From Alphaproteobacteria bacterium (GTDB lineage Bacteria > Pseudomonadota > Alphaproteobacteria > Rhizobiales > Hyphomicrobiaceae): a stretch of DNA of 43,780 bases. The stretch is taken from assembly GCA_022600345.1 (NCBI GenBank), contig JAHZKP010000121.1, positions 1 to 43,780 on the forward strand, written 5' to 3'. Made by a program: the position numbers and the translations under genes. Positions 34,102 through 42,908 of the stretch are shown here, piece after piece. The notes beneath the pieces were generated by a model, which was not told where the DNA came from, did no database searches, and saw nothing but the letters and a program-made list of their open reading frames with translations. Position 1 is the first letter of the stretch. Each line of letters starts with the position of its first letter.

Positions 34102-35643
34102 CTATTTCAATGTCCGGTGCCGACCGTGAGAATTCCACAGGTCGAGCACTTCGCGGCGGCCGTCTGCATGCGTGATGGAAATCCCCCACCACTTGCGCCG
34201 CACTTCGAAATAGTGCGCTTCGGGATCATAGACTGTCGCGGCCACTCCAATGGTATCGACACTAAGCCGCCCGACCGACGAAAGCAGCGTATACGCGGCA
34301 ACAATCAGGTTGCGCCGGGTCGTCGCCAGTTGCACTTGTGCGTTGACCAGTTCTTGTTCCGCGTTGAGAACGTCGAGAAGCGTCCGCTGCCCGACCTTTT
34401 CTTCTTCGCGCACACCCGTCAGAGCAGTCTGGTTGGCTTCCACCTGAATCCGGTCGGATTCCAATTGGGCCTTGACCGCCTGGAACTGCGCCCACGCTGT
34501 AACGACGGCTTCACGTACCACCGTCCGCGCGTCTTCGACTTCCTGCAACCGGCTTACGTGGGTATGCTTGGAAGCCCTGACACGGGCGTGTACCGAACCA
34601 CCTTGATAGATTGGCACATTGAGTCGGCCGGTCAAAGTCGTTGTATCGGTTTCCGCGATCGTCGACGATGTATTGAAACGATTATCGTAGCTGGCTTCCA
34701 GATTGAGCGTTGGCAACAATTCGCCGCGCACGACATCCACCGAATGCCGCGCCGCCTGCTCCTGGTAAAGCGCCGAAATGACCAGCGGGTGCTCATTGGC
34801 CCCAATCGACTTGGCCGCTCCAAGAGACTTCGGCAGCACTTTATAGGGAACACCCGGCTCGCGAAGATTACTAGGCGGCGTACCTACGACCCGCTCATAC
34901 GTTGCCCGGCTGCCTTTCAGGTTGGCGCGCGCCAGATCCAGTGCTGAAACCGCCCCGGCCCGGCGTGCACGCGCCTGCGAAACGTCAGTACGTGTCACTT
35001 CGCCGACCTCGAAGCGATCCTGCGTTGCGCGCAATTCGCGTGACAGAACCTGAACGTTGCCTTCCTGCAGCCGCACGACCGCCTTGTCGCGCACCACGTC
35101 CATGTAGGCCGTCACCGCTTCCAGCAGCACTGCCCGTTCAATATCGCGCAACGATTCCCGGCCGGCGCGCACGGTCGCTTCAGCTTGGGCCACCGAGTTG
35201 CGCGTGCGGAATCCGTCAAACAGGTTCTGCTGTAGCGAGACACCATAGCCACGCGGATAGATCGTATCGCCAGTGCGATTGGGCCGGCGCTGCCGCACGG
35301 AATCCTCATCGCGCAAGCGCGAACGGTTATCCTGGATGTTGACGTCAGCTGACCCGTTCAAGCTTGGAAGGTAGCCAGCTCTTGCCTGCGGGACGCTTTC
35401 ATCAGTTGCCCTCAGTCGTGCCCGCTCAGCGTCGATCCTGGGGTTGTAGCGGTAAGCCGATGACAGCGCTTGGTCGAGCGTTTCCGCACCAGCCATGCTC
35501 GTCGTTGCAGTCTGGACAACAAATCCAAGCACCAACGCAACTGCCAGCCGCTGCAACGGGCGCAAGCCCTCAGCGACGACAGAAGTCGTCTTTGGCGCTG
35601 TCATATTGTCAACTTGCGACGTCAACGTCGAAGCTTTGATCAT
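34102..35643 (-). CDS. tolC: TolC family outer membrane channel protein, copy 1
   Basis: Outer-membrane efflux/secretion duct that joins type I exporters and RND pumps. The 513-residue protein has a signal sequence near residues 30-53 (LAVALVLGFVVQTATTSMAGA) and two repeated outer-membrane-factor halves: TLDQALSSAYRYNPRIDAERARLRATDE, LFDGFRTRN, AVTAYMDVVRD, then IYQGGSVHARVR and GVREEEKVGQRTLLDVLNAEQEL. It ends at EAHYFEVRRKWWG plus about 30 residues. The start at 35643 lacks a clear ribosome binding site; 35604 is an alternative. It lies just downstream of a second, related gene. Confidence 0.92.
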   Translation of the reverse strand: MIKASTLTSQVDNMTAPKTTSVVAEGLRPLQRLAVALVLGFVVQTATTSMAGAETLDQALSSAYRYNPRIDAERARLRATDESVPQARAGYLPSLNGSADVNIQDNRSRLRDEDSVRQRRPNRTGDTIYPRGYGVSLQQNLFDGFRTRNSVAQAEATVRAGRESLRDIERAVLLEAVTAYMDVVRDKAVVRLQEGNVQVLSRELRATQDRFEVGEVTRTDVSQARARRAGAVSALDLARANLKGSRATYERVVGTPPSNLREPGVPYKVLPKSLGAAKSIGANEHPLVISALYQEQAARHSVDVVRGELLPTLNLEASYDNRFNTSSTIAETDTTTLTGRLNVPIYQGGSVHARVRASKHTHVSRLQEVEDARTVVREAVVTAWAQFQAVKAQLESDRIQVEANQTALTGVREEEKVGQRTLLDVLNAEQELVNAQVQLATTRRNLIVAAYTLLSSVGRLSVDTIGVAATVYDPEAHYFEVRRKWWGISITHADGRREVLDLWNSHGRHRTLK

Positions 35644-36023
35644 CAGTTAAATACCGGTTTCCGCGACTTAGGAAACGCGAAACTACCCAATCGCTGACTG
35701 CGTTCACTGCACTGTTCAGTTATCCGATTCCCGATCCCGCCATAGAGGCGGTGCCATAGGCTTTCCACATCTAAAGCCGAAACTTCGGCACAGCCTGACT
35801 GAAAAGAAAACTCAGACCAACGACGCGTTGATAAGAATATTGCCCCTGCCTATGGCCGTCACTATTAGCTCAAAAGGGACCAACTGCGAAATCCATAAGG
35901 CCCATTCGGTGGCAGGATAGTTGATTCTGCGTGGCCGGAGGCACACACTGGCAATGAATATGAGAATTCGCACCGCGGGGCCTCCCCCGCAGACCGCCGC
36001 CCCGATCAGCGATCAGTCAGCAA
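35644..36023. other. Gap between the two tolC genes
   Basis: A 380-bp gap, lower in G+C than its neighbours. It contains a GCCGAA-AC-TTCGGC dyad at 35776-35789, an 8-bp inverted pair GCCATAGG/CCTATGGC about 90 bp apart, and the hairpin 35975-35990. No gene is seen. It probably carries the tolC-1 promoter. Confidence 0.4.
35975..35990 (-). terminator. GC hairpin after tolC-2
   Basis: GCGGGG (35975-35980) and CCCCGC (35985-35990) form a 6-bp stem with a 4-nt loop, 34 bp past the tolC-2 stop. No T-run follows on the minus strand, so it may be a Rho-dependent or RNA-stabilising hairpin. Confidence 0.35.
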
Positions 36024-37817
36024 TCAGTCGGAAAACGACCTGAATTCGCGCCCGGCAACTCCAGCGCCAACGCTCCCAGTCGTCGTCGGGGCGGCGCTAC
36101 GCCGCAACCTAACGCCCGCACCTGAGGCAGCGCCACTGTTTCCGCCGATGCTCTTTCCGCCTCCGCGCTTCCACGCATAGCCATCCATCGTCCGCGGTGG
36201 AGACGGCGGTCGGCTATCGGCATCGAAGCTGTGACGGATCAGCCGCTCCAGTAACGGTTTCTCAGGCGCGGCGAGACTGGCACGAAGTGGCCGCCTGGAT
36301 CGCCGCCGAACGGGGGAACTTGGAGGCGGCACGACTTCGGCAAGCTCTTCCTCAACCATCCCTTCATCGATCGGCTCTTGTTCCACTTGCCGGGCGCGCG
36401 TCACCGTCACCCCGATCCATTTGCGCCTCACCTCTTCATAGTGCGCTTCAGGAACGTAGACGTCGGTCGCCAACTCGATTCCTTCCACCGTCAGCCGGCC
36501 GATGCTGGCCAGAACGCCATAGGACGCGACGATCAGATCCCGGCGCGTCGCGACCAATGACACCTGCGCATCAAGCAACTCCTGGCTGGCATTCAGGACT
36601 TCCAGGAGCGTTCTCTGACCGACTTTTTCCTCTTCACGAACACCGTTAAGCGCCGTACTAGCAGCAGAAACCTGCACCCGGTCGGACTTGAGTTGCGCCC
36701 GTGCCGCCCTCAACCGCGACCATGCCGCAGTCACATTGGCTTCAAGATCCGCCCTGGCCTGTTCGATATCCTGGAGGCGGCTAACATGGGTATGCTTGGC
36801 CTGGCGAACACGCGCATGGACCGCGCCACCTTGATAGAACGGAATCCGCAGCCGCCCTGTAATGCTTGCCGAAGACCGGCTGTCGATCGCCCGCGAGACA
36901 TCGGTGCCGTGGGAGTAATTGGCCTCGACATCGATTTGCGGCAGCAGTTCCCCCCAGACCCGGTCAACCGCATAGCGCGCCTCTTGCTCCTGGTAGAGCG
37001 CCGCAATCAACCGGGGACTCTCCTGCCCGGCAATCTGCAATGCTTCGTCCAGGCTGCCTGGCAATCCACGAACTCGAAGCGGCGGCTCAACCACGGTTTC
37101 AGCCACGTGACCGACCACGCGCCGAAAATTCGCCCTCGAAATCCGCAAGTTCGCTTTCGCCAGATCCGCTTCCGATACCGCCCGCGCACGCCGTGCACGC
37201 GCCTGCGCCACATCGGTAATCGTGACCTCGCTGACAGCCCGGCGCTCCTTGGCCGCCTGCAACTCCTCAGACAGCACCCCGACATTCCGCTGCCGCAACT
37301 TCAAGATCGCCATGTCTCGCACGACGTCCATGTAGGCGGTCGCGGCATCAAGCAGCGTTGTTGCTTCTCGGTCACCCAGCCGCGCCCGTCCCGCACGCAC
37401 GCCCGCTTCGGCGGCATTGACCGCATTGCGGGTCCGGAAGCCGTCGAACACCGGTTGGCGCACGTTGAGCTGCCAGTTGGTCGGATTGAGATTGACATCG
37501 CCCGGAGAAGCCGGATCGCTCTTGCTTCCCGTCGAAGCAATCGAACCTTGCCCGGTGACCGTTGGCCGGTAACCCGATTTCGCCCGAGGCACGTTTTCAT
37601 CGGTGGCACGCAACCTGGCACGCTCGGCATCCAGGCCCGGATTCGTCTGATAGGCAGCAATCAACGCGTCCCGGAGGCTTTCCCCGTTGGCAGCCGAAAC
37701 CGAAAGCAGTAACGCGCAAGCCGCCGCAACAATGCAGCCGCCAGCGCCCGCCAGCGCCTTACAAAGCTGGCCGAAATAAAACTCGCGTCGTCTGATTAAC
37801 CGGTCTCTAAGCGACAT
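36024..37817 (-). CDS. tolC: TolC family outer membrane channel protein, copy 2, with C-terminal extension
   Basis: A second outer-membrane factor, paralogous to the neighbouring copy: shared blocks include GFRTRN, TAYMDVVRD, LYQEQ, VHARVR, KHTHVSRLQ, GVREEEKVGQRTLL and EVRRKW. A signal peptide ends near AANGESLRDALIAAY (about residue 45). At 597 residues it is longer than usual because about 120 extra residues follow the core: first acidic (EPIDEGMVEEELAEVV), then Arg/Ser/Pro and Gly rich. ATG at 37817 has GGAG 6 nt upstream. It lies between pcm and tolC-1; a tandem duplication followed by divergence is the simplest reading. Confidence 0.92.
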   Translation of the reverse strand: MSLRDRLIRRREFYFGQLCKALAGAGGCIVAAACALLLSVSAANGESLRDALIAAYQTNPGLDAERARLRATDENVPRAKSGYRPTVTGQGSIASTGSKSDPASPGDVNLNPTNWQLNVRQPVFDGFRTRNAVNAAEAGVRAGRARLGDREATTLLDAATAYMDVVRDMAILKLRQRNVGVLSEELQAAKERRAVSEVTITDVAQARARRARAVSEADLAKANLRISRANFRRVVGHVAETVVEPPLRVRGLPGSLDEALQIAGQESPRLIAALYQEQEARYAVDRVWGELLPQIDVEANYSHGTDVSRAIDSRSSASITGRLRIPFYQGGAVHARVRQAKHTHVSRLQDIEQARADLEANVTAAWSRLRAARAQLKSDRVQVSAASTALNGVREEEKVGQRTLLEVLNASQELLDAQVSLVATRRDLIVASYGVLASIGRLTVEGIELATDVYVPEAHYEEVRRKWIGVTVTRARQVEQEPIDEGMVEEELAEVVPPPSSPVRRRSRRPLRASLAAPEKPLLERLIRHSFDADSRPPSPPRTMDGYAWKRGGGKSIGGNSGAASGAGVRLRRSAAPTTTGSVGAGVAGREFRSFSD

Positions 37818-37926
37818 CACCTGCTCCGGTGCGCCGCAACTTCAGGCGCACTTCTACAGGCGTAGATGGCATCTGATTCGCTAAACTATTCGTAAACCGG
37901 CCACCCCGGCTTCCTCGAGAAGCATG

Positions 37927-38598
37927 CTAAAACACGAAGGACGGCGTCTTTTCGAAGCCCGGAACCAGTGGCGCTCCGGCTGCAAACATCTCCTGCTTGT
38001 CGAATGTCGCGCCCACCCGCCGCCAGACAACGACCTTGGAGCAAACCGCCGGTCCCTCGATGGCAACCAGCCGGCCGCCGTCTTTGAGCTGATCGAGCAG
38101 CCCAGGCGGCATTTCCTCGACCCGGCCACTGACAAAAATCGCATCATACGGGCTTTCGTCCAGATACCCGGCGGGCAGCTCACCACTCACCACGGCAACG
38201 TTGTCTGAGCCCAATCCATCAAGCGTCGCACTCGCCGTCTCAGCCAGACCCGCATCGCTCTCCAACGCCACCACGGTTTCCGCCAGCCGGCCGATCAGAG
38301 CTGCCGAATACCCAGTTGCACAGCCAACGTCCAGAACGACATCGTTGGCGTCGATGTCAGCCAACTGGATCATCTTGGCCAGCGTCCGCGGTGCCAGCAG
38401 GACACGCCCATTGGAACCCGGCGCCGGCTTGGTCAACGCAATGTCCTCATCCATGTAGGCAATGGGCTTTAGCTGCGTTGGAACGAAAGCCTCCCTGGGA
38501 ACCTCCAGCATGGCGCGAATAATCCGGCGATCGGTCACATCGCTGGGCCGGATTTGGGATTCCACCATGTTCTTTCGTTGCTCAGCGATGTCGGCCAT
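37927..38598 (-). CDS. pcm: Protein-L-isoaspartate O-methyltransferase family protein
   Basis: SAM-dependent methyltransferase of the Pcm family, which repairs isoaspartyl damage; cytoplasmic. The 223 residues show the N-terminal MVESQIRPSDVTDRRIIRAM, the substrate loop region IALTKPAPGSNGRVLLAPRTLAKM, motif I VLDVGCATGYSAALIGRLA (about residues 88-106) and DAIFVSGRVEEMPPGLLDQLKDGGRLV. In this alphaproteobacterial subgroup the TIxQP substrate loop is altered, so true repair activity is less certain. ATG at 38598 has AGGAG 5 nt upstream. It is conserved next to tolC. Confidence 0.9.
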   Translation of the reverse strand: MADIAEQRKNMVESQIRPSDVTDRRIIRAMLEVPREAFVPTQLKPIAYMDEDIALTKPAPGSNGRVLLAPRTLAKMIQLADIDANDVVLDVGCATGYSAALIGRLAETVVALESDAGLAETASATLDGLGSDNVAVVSGELPAGYLDESPYDAIFVSGRVEEMPPGLLDQLKDGGRLVAIEGPAVCSKVVVWRRVGATFDKQEMFAAGAPLVPGFEKTPSFVF

Positions 38599-38894
38599 AC
38601 CCACTCCTCATGGATCGTTGCAGTCGGTCGGTGAATTGCTACAAGAACGCGCCTCAAAGCGCCAATACCGAATGCGGATGCGCGCGAATTGGTCACTAAC
38701 TACACCCCCCGCACGCCACAAGAATAGACAATTTCGCGGTGCAGGAGAAATTCTCCAACCGACTCATCTCCAAACTCAACGTTGCAATCGGGTTGGGCGA
38801 ACCCAATCTTCACGATTGCCTACTATCAACTGCTTGTGATAAACGACCCAACTCGTTCGTCACTCACCACATTGGATGAGCGAAAACCAAGGAT
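38599..38894. other. Gene-free stretch between pcm and tRNA-Cys
   Basis: About 300 bp that must hold the pcm promoter (minus strand) and the tRNA-Cys promoter (plus strand). I see no reading frame, repeat or hairpin that stands out. Confidence 0.4.
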
Positions 38895-38968
38895 GGCCAC
38901 GTGGCGGAGTGGTGACGCAGCGGATTGCAAATCCGCGCACCCCGGTTCGATTCCGGGCGTGGCCTCCA
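38895..38968 (+). tRNA. tRNA-Cys (GCA)
   Basis: A full cloverleaf of 74 nt with encoded CCA. The acceptor GGCCACG pairs with CGTGGCC, the anticodon stem GCGGA/TCCGC carries loop TTGCAAA with anticodon GCA at 38937-38939, and the T arm has GGTTCGATTCC. It reads cysteine codons UGC/UGU. It is not interrupted and has no integrated element at its 3' end. Confidence 0.97.
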
Positions 38969-39213
38969 ACACTTGACGAATTTTGCGGCGTTAAGGCCCG
39001 TTGGCCTCGCCCCACCTGTGGAGATCATTCAGCACGGCTGTACCGACACAGACCAAAGAACGAGACCGCTTACCCCGTCGCTTTTTCGTCAAAGGGCTTC
39101 AACTCAAGGCAAGCATCTGCTATCAAGCGCGCCTTGACCGCATTCGGGCGGTTACTTCGCCGAACGACCAGATGTGTCGGCGCTCAGGTAATCGCTCCGA
39201 AGCAATCGAGTAT

Positions 39214-39288
39214 TCCGTGGTAGCTCAGCGGTAGAGCATCCGACTGTTAATCGGACGGTCGTAGGTTCGAATCCTACCCACGGAGCCA
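39214..39288 (+). tRNA. tRNA-Asn (GTT)
   Basis: A 75-nt tRNA with encoded CCA. Acceptor TCCGTGG pairs with CCACGGA, the D arm has GCTCAGCGGTAGAGC, the anticodon loop is CTGTTAA with GTT at 39246-39248, and the T arm has GGTTCGAATCC. It lies 245 bp after tRNA-Cys, whose spacing suggests separate or loosely linked transcription. Confidence 0.97.
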
Positions 39289-39428
39289 ATCGATCTTTTG
39301 GAAATTGGCCAACCCACGCACACGATTGCGGGCAAAACACTCAGCCATTGCGCCCGCCCCGGCCTGCATTGATGAGGCCTTTCCGGCTAATTCAGCTCAC
39401 TTCAACCGCCGGCGGATGTCTCAACAAA

Positions 39429-40817
39429 ATGTCTAAAAAACCGACCGGCAGACCCCCGCGCGCTCCCCGCACCGCAACCGCCCGCAACGCCGCGGCCGCC
39501 CGCAATGCCGCCTCCAAGGGCCCGTCTCGGGCAGCAGGTAAGGCCGGCGGTGGCGGCCAGAACAAAGGCACAGGCAAGGGCAAAGGACGCTCAGCCCCCG
39601 GCTTCATCACCAAGAAGGAAGCCGACGCCGTCCGCGCCGCAAAGGCCCGCAAGAAGAACAAGCCAGGGTTTGCTTCCAAGTCAAAGCCCCCCCGCGATCC
39701 GGCATCCCGCGCGAACAGCCCGACCGCCGAACGCAGCCGTACCGGCACGTCCCGCAATTCCGTTCCATCGCGCAAACCGGCCGCAGGCCATGATCGCACA
39801 AGCCAGCCAACCGACCGCGAGCACGAAGCCCGCCTGGTGACGCGCCCCAGCCCCCAGATCAAGCACCGGCCGGCAAGCGACCATCCAACACCCCATCGTG
39901 GCCGGCGTCCCCGCCGTGTCGGCCCGGTTGGCCCCAGTGAACCCATGCGCGTTGCCCGCGCCATCGCCCGCGCAGGGCTTTGTTCGCGCCGCCAGGCTGA
40001 GCGCCTGATCGAGGAAGGCCGCGTCACCGTCAATGGCCGCCGCCTGAAAACACCCGCGCTTGAGGTTGGCCCAGAGGACAAGATCAAGGTCGACGGCGCT
40101 CCGCTGCCAGCCGCCGAACCTGTCAGGCTGTGGCGCTATCACAAGCCCAAGGGCCTCGTCACGACGAATTGGGACCCGCAAGGCCGCCCGACCGTTTTCG
40201 ACAACCTGCCGGACGATATGCCCCGTGTCGTTTCCATCGGCCGCCTCGACTTCAACACCGAAGGGCTGCTGCTATTAACCAACGACGGCGCCTTATCGCG
40301 CCACTTGGAGCTCCCCTCCACTGGCTGGCTGCGGCGCTACCGCGTGCGCGCCTGGGGCGACATCACCCAGGCCGAACTCGATAAACTCAAGGACGGCATC
40401 AAGTACGAAGGCGTGCAGTACGGCCCCATGGAGGCAACCCTGGATTCGATCCAGGCTTCGAATGTCTGGCTCACCATCGGCCTACGCGAAGGCAAGAACC
40501 GCGAAGTCCGCAACGTTATGTCCGCCCTCGGCCTTGAAGTTAACCGCTTGATCCGTACCTCTTACGGGCCCTTCCAACTGATGGACCTGAAGCCCGGGCG
40601 AACCGAGATCGTTCGCCGCAAGGTCTTGAGCGATCAACTCGGCCCAAAGCTCGCTGAAGAATTCAACCTGTCCGGCCAGGAAGACGACGAAGCGCCAGAG
40701 AACGGCCGACCAGCCAAACCATCAAGACCATCTAAACCCTCACGGCCATCGCGGCCCTCAAAACCTCGCCCCACTGGGCGGCCCTCCCGACCGGCAAAAC
40801 CAAGGACCCGGAAATAA
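39429..40817 (+). CDS. rluB: RluB/RsuA-type 23S rRNA pseudouridine synthase with basic tails
   Basis: Pseudouridine synthase that isomerises a uridine in large-subunit rRNA (RluB acts at 2605 in E. coli). The 462 residues contain an S4 RNA-binding domain (MRVARAIARAGLCSRRQAERLIEEGRVTVNG, about 169-199) and the catalytic domain with GRLDFNTEGLLLLTNDG, where Asp is the catalytic residue (about 275), and GLREGKNREVRNVMSALGL. The first about 165 residues are Lys/Arg/Pro/Ala rich and disordered, and the end is a run of SRPSKP-type repeats; both likely bind rRNA. ATG at 39429 (MSKKPTGRP) is preferred to a frame from 39348. Its stop overlaps the rsmD start as TAATG. Confidence 0.92.
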   Translation: MSKKPTGRPPRAPRTATARNAAAARNAASKGPSRAAGKAGGGGQNKGTGKGKGRSAPGFITKKEADAVRAAKARKKNKPGFASKSKPPRDPASRANSPTAERSRTGTSRNSVPSRKPAAGHDRTSQPTDREHEARLVTRPSPQIKHRPASDHPTPHRGRRPRRVGPVGPSEPMRVARAIARAGLCSRRQAERLIEEGRVTVNGRRLKTPALEVGPEDKIKVDGAPLPAAEPVRLWRYHKPKGLVTTNWDPQGRPTVFDNLPDDMPRVVSIGRLDFNTEGLLLLTNDGALSRHLELPSTGWLRRYRVRAWGDITQAELDKLKDGIKYEGVQYGPMEATLDSIQASNVWLTIGLREGKNREVRNVMSALGLEVNRLIRTSYGPFQLMDLKPGRTEIVRRKVLSDQLGPKLAEEFNLSGQEDDEAPENGRPAKPSRPSKPSRPSRPSKPRPTGRPSRPAKPRTRK

Positions 40818-41410
40818 TGCGGATTGTCGGCGGGCGATTACGCGGCCGAAGCCTTGCCACGCCCAAGGGCCACAAAACCCGCCCGACATCGGACCGCGTC
40901 CGCGAAGCAATCTTCAACGTCCTTGCCCACAGCCCCGATGCCCCCCCGCTCGAAGGCGCCCGCGTCATCGACCTGTTCGCTGGCACCGGCGCCCTCGGCC
41001 TGGAAGCAATTTCGCGCGGCGCCAACTACGCGCTGTTCGTCGAAGACAACGCATCCGCCCGCGCCCTCATTCAGCAAAACATCGAAACCTTCGGCCTGCA
41101 GGGCAACACGCGCATCTTCCGCCGCGACGCAACCAAACTGGGCCCGGCAAGTTCCCGCGATAAATACACCTTCGCGTTCCTCGATCCGCCCTATGCACGG
41201 GGACTGGGCCTGTCAGCCTTGACCGCGCTCAGCGACGGCGGCTGGCTCTTGGATGGTGCGCTAATCGTATTGGAAGAACACAGCGGCCAGGATATCGACC
41301 TCCCGCCCGGCTACCGGCTGTTGGATTGCCGCACCTATAGCGACACCTCGGTCACCTTTGCTTCCTACACGAGCCTGGAAGCTGGCACCGGCGGGCCGCA
41401 AAACCCATGA
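40817..41410 (+). CDS. rsmD: 16S rRNA (guanine(966)-N(2))-methyltransferase
   Basis: RsmD methylates N2 of G966 in the small subunit. The 197 residues begin with the family signature MRIVGGRLRGRSLATPKGHKTRPTSDRVREAIFN, then the SAM motif VIDLFAGTGALGLEAISRGA at about 53-72 and the catalytic DPPY (LDPPYARG, about 122). It overlaps rluB at its start by one base and the DMT permease gene at its end by 4 bp, so the three are translated from one message. Pairing of rluB and rsmD is common in alphaproteobacteria. Confidence 0.96.
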   Translation: MRIVGGRLRGRSLATPKGHKTRPTSDRVREAIFNVLAHSPDAPPLEGARVIDLFAGTGALGLEAISRGANYALFVEDNASARALIQQNIETFGLQGNTRIFRRDATKLGPASSRDKYTFAFLDPPYARGLGLSALTALSDGGWLLDGALIVLEEHSGQDIDLPPGYRLLDCRTYSDTSVTFASYTSLEAGTGGPQNP

Positions 41411-42384
41411 CGTTCTCGCTCACAGACGACAAGCGCGGCGGCTTGAACGGCTGGCTCGAAGCCGCGCTGTTCGTCCTGGCCATCTCCACCCTCACCGTCA
41501 TTTACGCCATCGCCCAGCAATCGGGCGCCCACATCGTCGTCTTCATCCTCTATGCGATGGGAATATCGGCAGCCGCGATGCTCGCCCTCACCGGACTGGG
41601 CGAACGCCCCCTCAGAACGGCCTTCGCGCGCCAAAGCCTCGTCTTCGGCTTTTCAACCGTCATGCTGGAGGCGTTCTACTTCCTGCTGCTGGGCATCCTG
41701 ACACCGGCCGAAACCAGCCTGGCCCTCCGCCTATCGGTGCCCGTATCGCTACTCATCGGCTGGCTGTTTTACGCCCGCGACATGTCACCTCGCATTTGGC
41801 TGGGCTCTGCAATTATCGTTGCCGCCGTCGTCCCGGTCCTACTGTCGGTAACCGGCGGCGACCGCCTGGTTGCTGCCGTCCTCGCGCTGATCTGTTCGTT
41901 GATCGTATCGATCAAGACCTTTGCCAGCGAGTTCCATCCCGCCAACCAGGCCGCCCGCAACGTACACGATAAACTACGCGTCACCGGCCTCGTCGTCATG
42001 TCGACAACCATGATCTCCGCAGCAGTTCTTCTGCCGCTTGTCTTGCTCAACGCAACCGGCTTCATCCCCGGCTCCGCCTTCATCCCCGCGCCTGCGGATT
42101 TTCTTCACCTGCCAACCATAGTCACCGCCATTGTGCTGGGCGCACCGGTCTTCGTTGCCATGACCTACCTGACGTTTTCTTCCGTCGTGAAAATCGGAAC
42201 CGAAAGCTTCCTGGCCACGAGCGCTTTCACGCCGATTGCAGTCCTCGCCATTGAAAGCGCCGCCGCCGCCTTCGGCCTGCTCACACTTGGAAAATTCGAC
42301 ACCGCCCTGATGCCCTACCTGATCTTAGGCATCCTTGGCGTCCTCATCGTCGTCCACGCCCGCCATCGCCCCACACGACTTTAG
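41407..42384 (+). CDS. DMT/EamA-like inner-membrane permease
   Basis: A 325-residue protein of about ten hydrophobic segments, laid out as two five-helix halves, as in drug/metabolite (EamA) transporters. The first helix spans about 17-33 and the last ends near residue 320. The second half has SSVVKIGTESFLATSAFTPIAVLAIE, the typical EamA shape of a helix ending in a conserved Pro. Sequence similarity is not strong enough to name a substrate. It begins with ATGA overlap on the rsmD stop and is the last gene of the rluB-rsmD string. Confidence 0.75.
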   Translation: MTFSLTDDKRGGLNGWLEAALFVLAISTLTVIYAIAQQSGAHIVVFILYAMGISAAAMLALTGLGERPLRTAFARQSLVFGFSTVMLEAFYFLLLGILTPAETSLALRLSVPVSLLIGWLFYARDMSPRIWLGSAIIVAAVVPVLLSVTGGDRLVAAVLALICSLIVSIKTFASEFHPANQAARNVHDKLRVTGLVVMSTTMISAAVLLPLVLLNATGFIPGSAFIPAPADFLHLPTIVTAIVLGAPVFVAMTYLTFSSVVKIGTESFLATSAFTPIAVLAIESAAAAFGLLTLGKFDTALMPYLILGILGVLIVVHARHRPTRL

Positions 42385-42394
42385 AAAGTGTGGG
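42370..42394 (+). terminator. Hairpin over the permease stop codon
   Basis: CCCACAC (42370-42376) pairs with GTGTGGG (42388-42394), with the stop codon in the loop, which itself can pair further (CTTT/AAA). What follows is A-rich rather than T-rich, so an intrinsic terminator is not proved. Confidence 0.35.
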
Positions 42395-42908
42395 CAAAAA
42401 ACAAACCCCACTCGACTTTAGAACATGCCTATCCCGTTAGTTCCGCTAGTACTGCTAGAGGCGACGGGGGGACGCTCGCCTTCAATGGCAAACGGCCGCC
42501 GGTCCTTGCAAACGTCCCATCCCCCACAACGTCATGGCCGAGCAGTCGGCCATCCACGCAAGGTGCTGTAAGGGCAGACGTTTTTGTGTTCGCGAAGGTT
42601 GAAAGAGGTGCCGGAGCGGGTGGCGTCAAGGAGGGCTGGTAGCGGTTCCCTGAGGCTTGCATGGATCCCGTCCGAACGACGGGATGACGGAGGTGGGGGA
42701 GGTGATTTGGGTGGCGCTTCGCGACAGCAATCACTGTTCGATGGCGAGAATTGCAGTCCGGACCAAAGGGGATAGGCATGACTTTAGAAAGTATGGCGCT
42801 TTGCTTCAGCAAAGCGAGTGCGACCTATCCACATTTGAAAGTGGTTCTGCGGCAGGTGCATTTTTTCTACGAAAAAATCACCGGGAGCCTGCGCCACCTC
42901 CAACGTCC
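42385..42908. repeat. Gene-free region of dispersed palindromic repeats
   Basis: No credible gene. Two perfect 8-bp hairpins are clear: ATGGCCGA-GCAG-TCGGCCAT at 42534-42553, in a context (GTC...CCATCCACG) typical of a Hyphomicrobiales intergenic repeat, and ATCCCGTC-CGAAC-GACGGGAT at 42665-42685, in a GGATCC...GATGACGG context of another. An 11-bp inverted pair (42425-42435 and 42769-42779) encloses about 330 bp, and a CTTTAGAAAGT string lies near both of its ends. Confidence 0.7.

Noticed and set aside
38895-39288. tRNA genes as an integration site
   Set aside because: Both tRNAs are intact and no duplicated 3' end or integrase lies nearby.
39152-39340. 62-residue minus-strand frame with WVGFEPTTVRLTVG
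   Set aside because: It is the antisense of tRNA-Asn, a well-known spurious protein.
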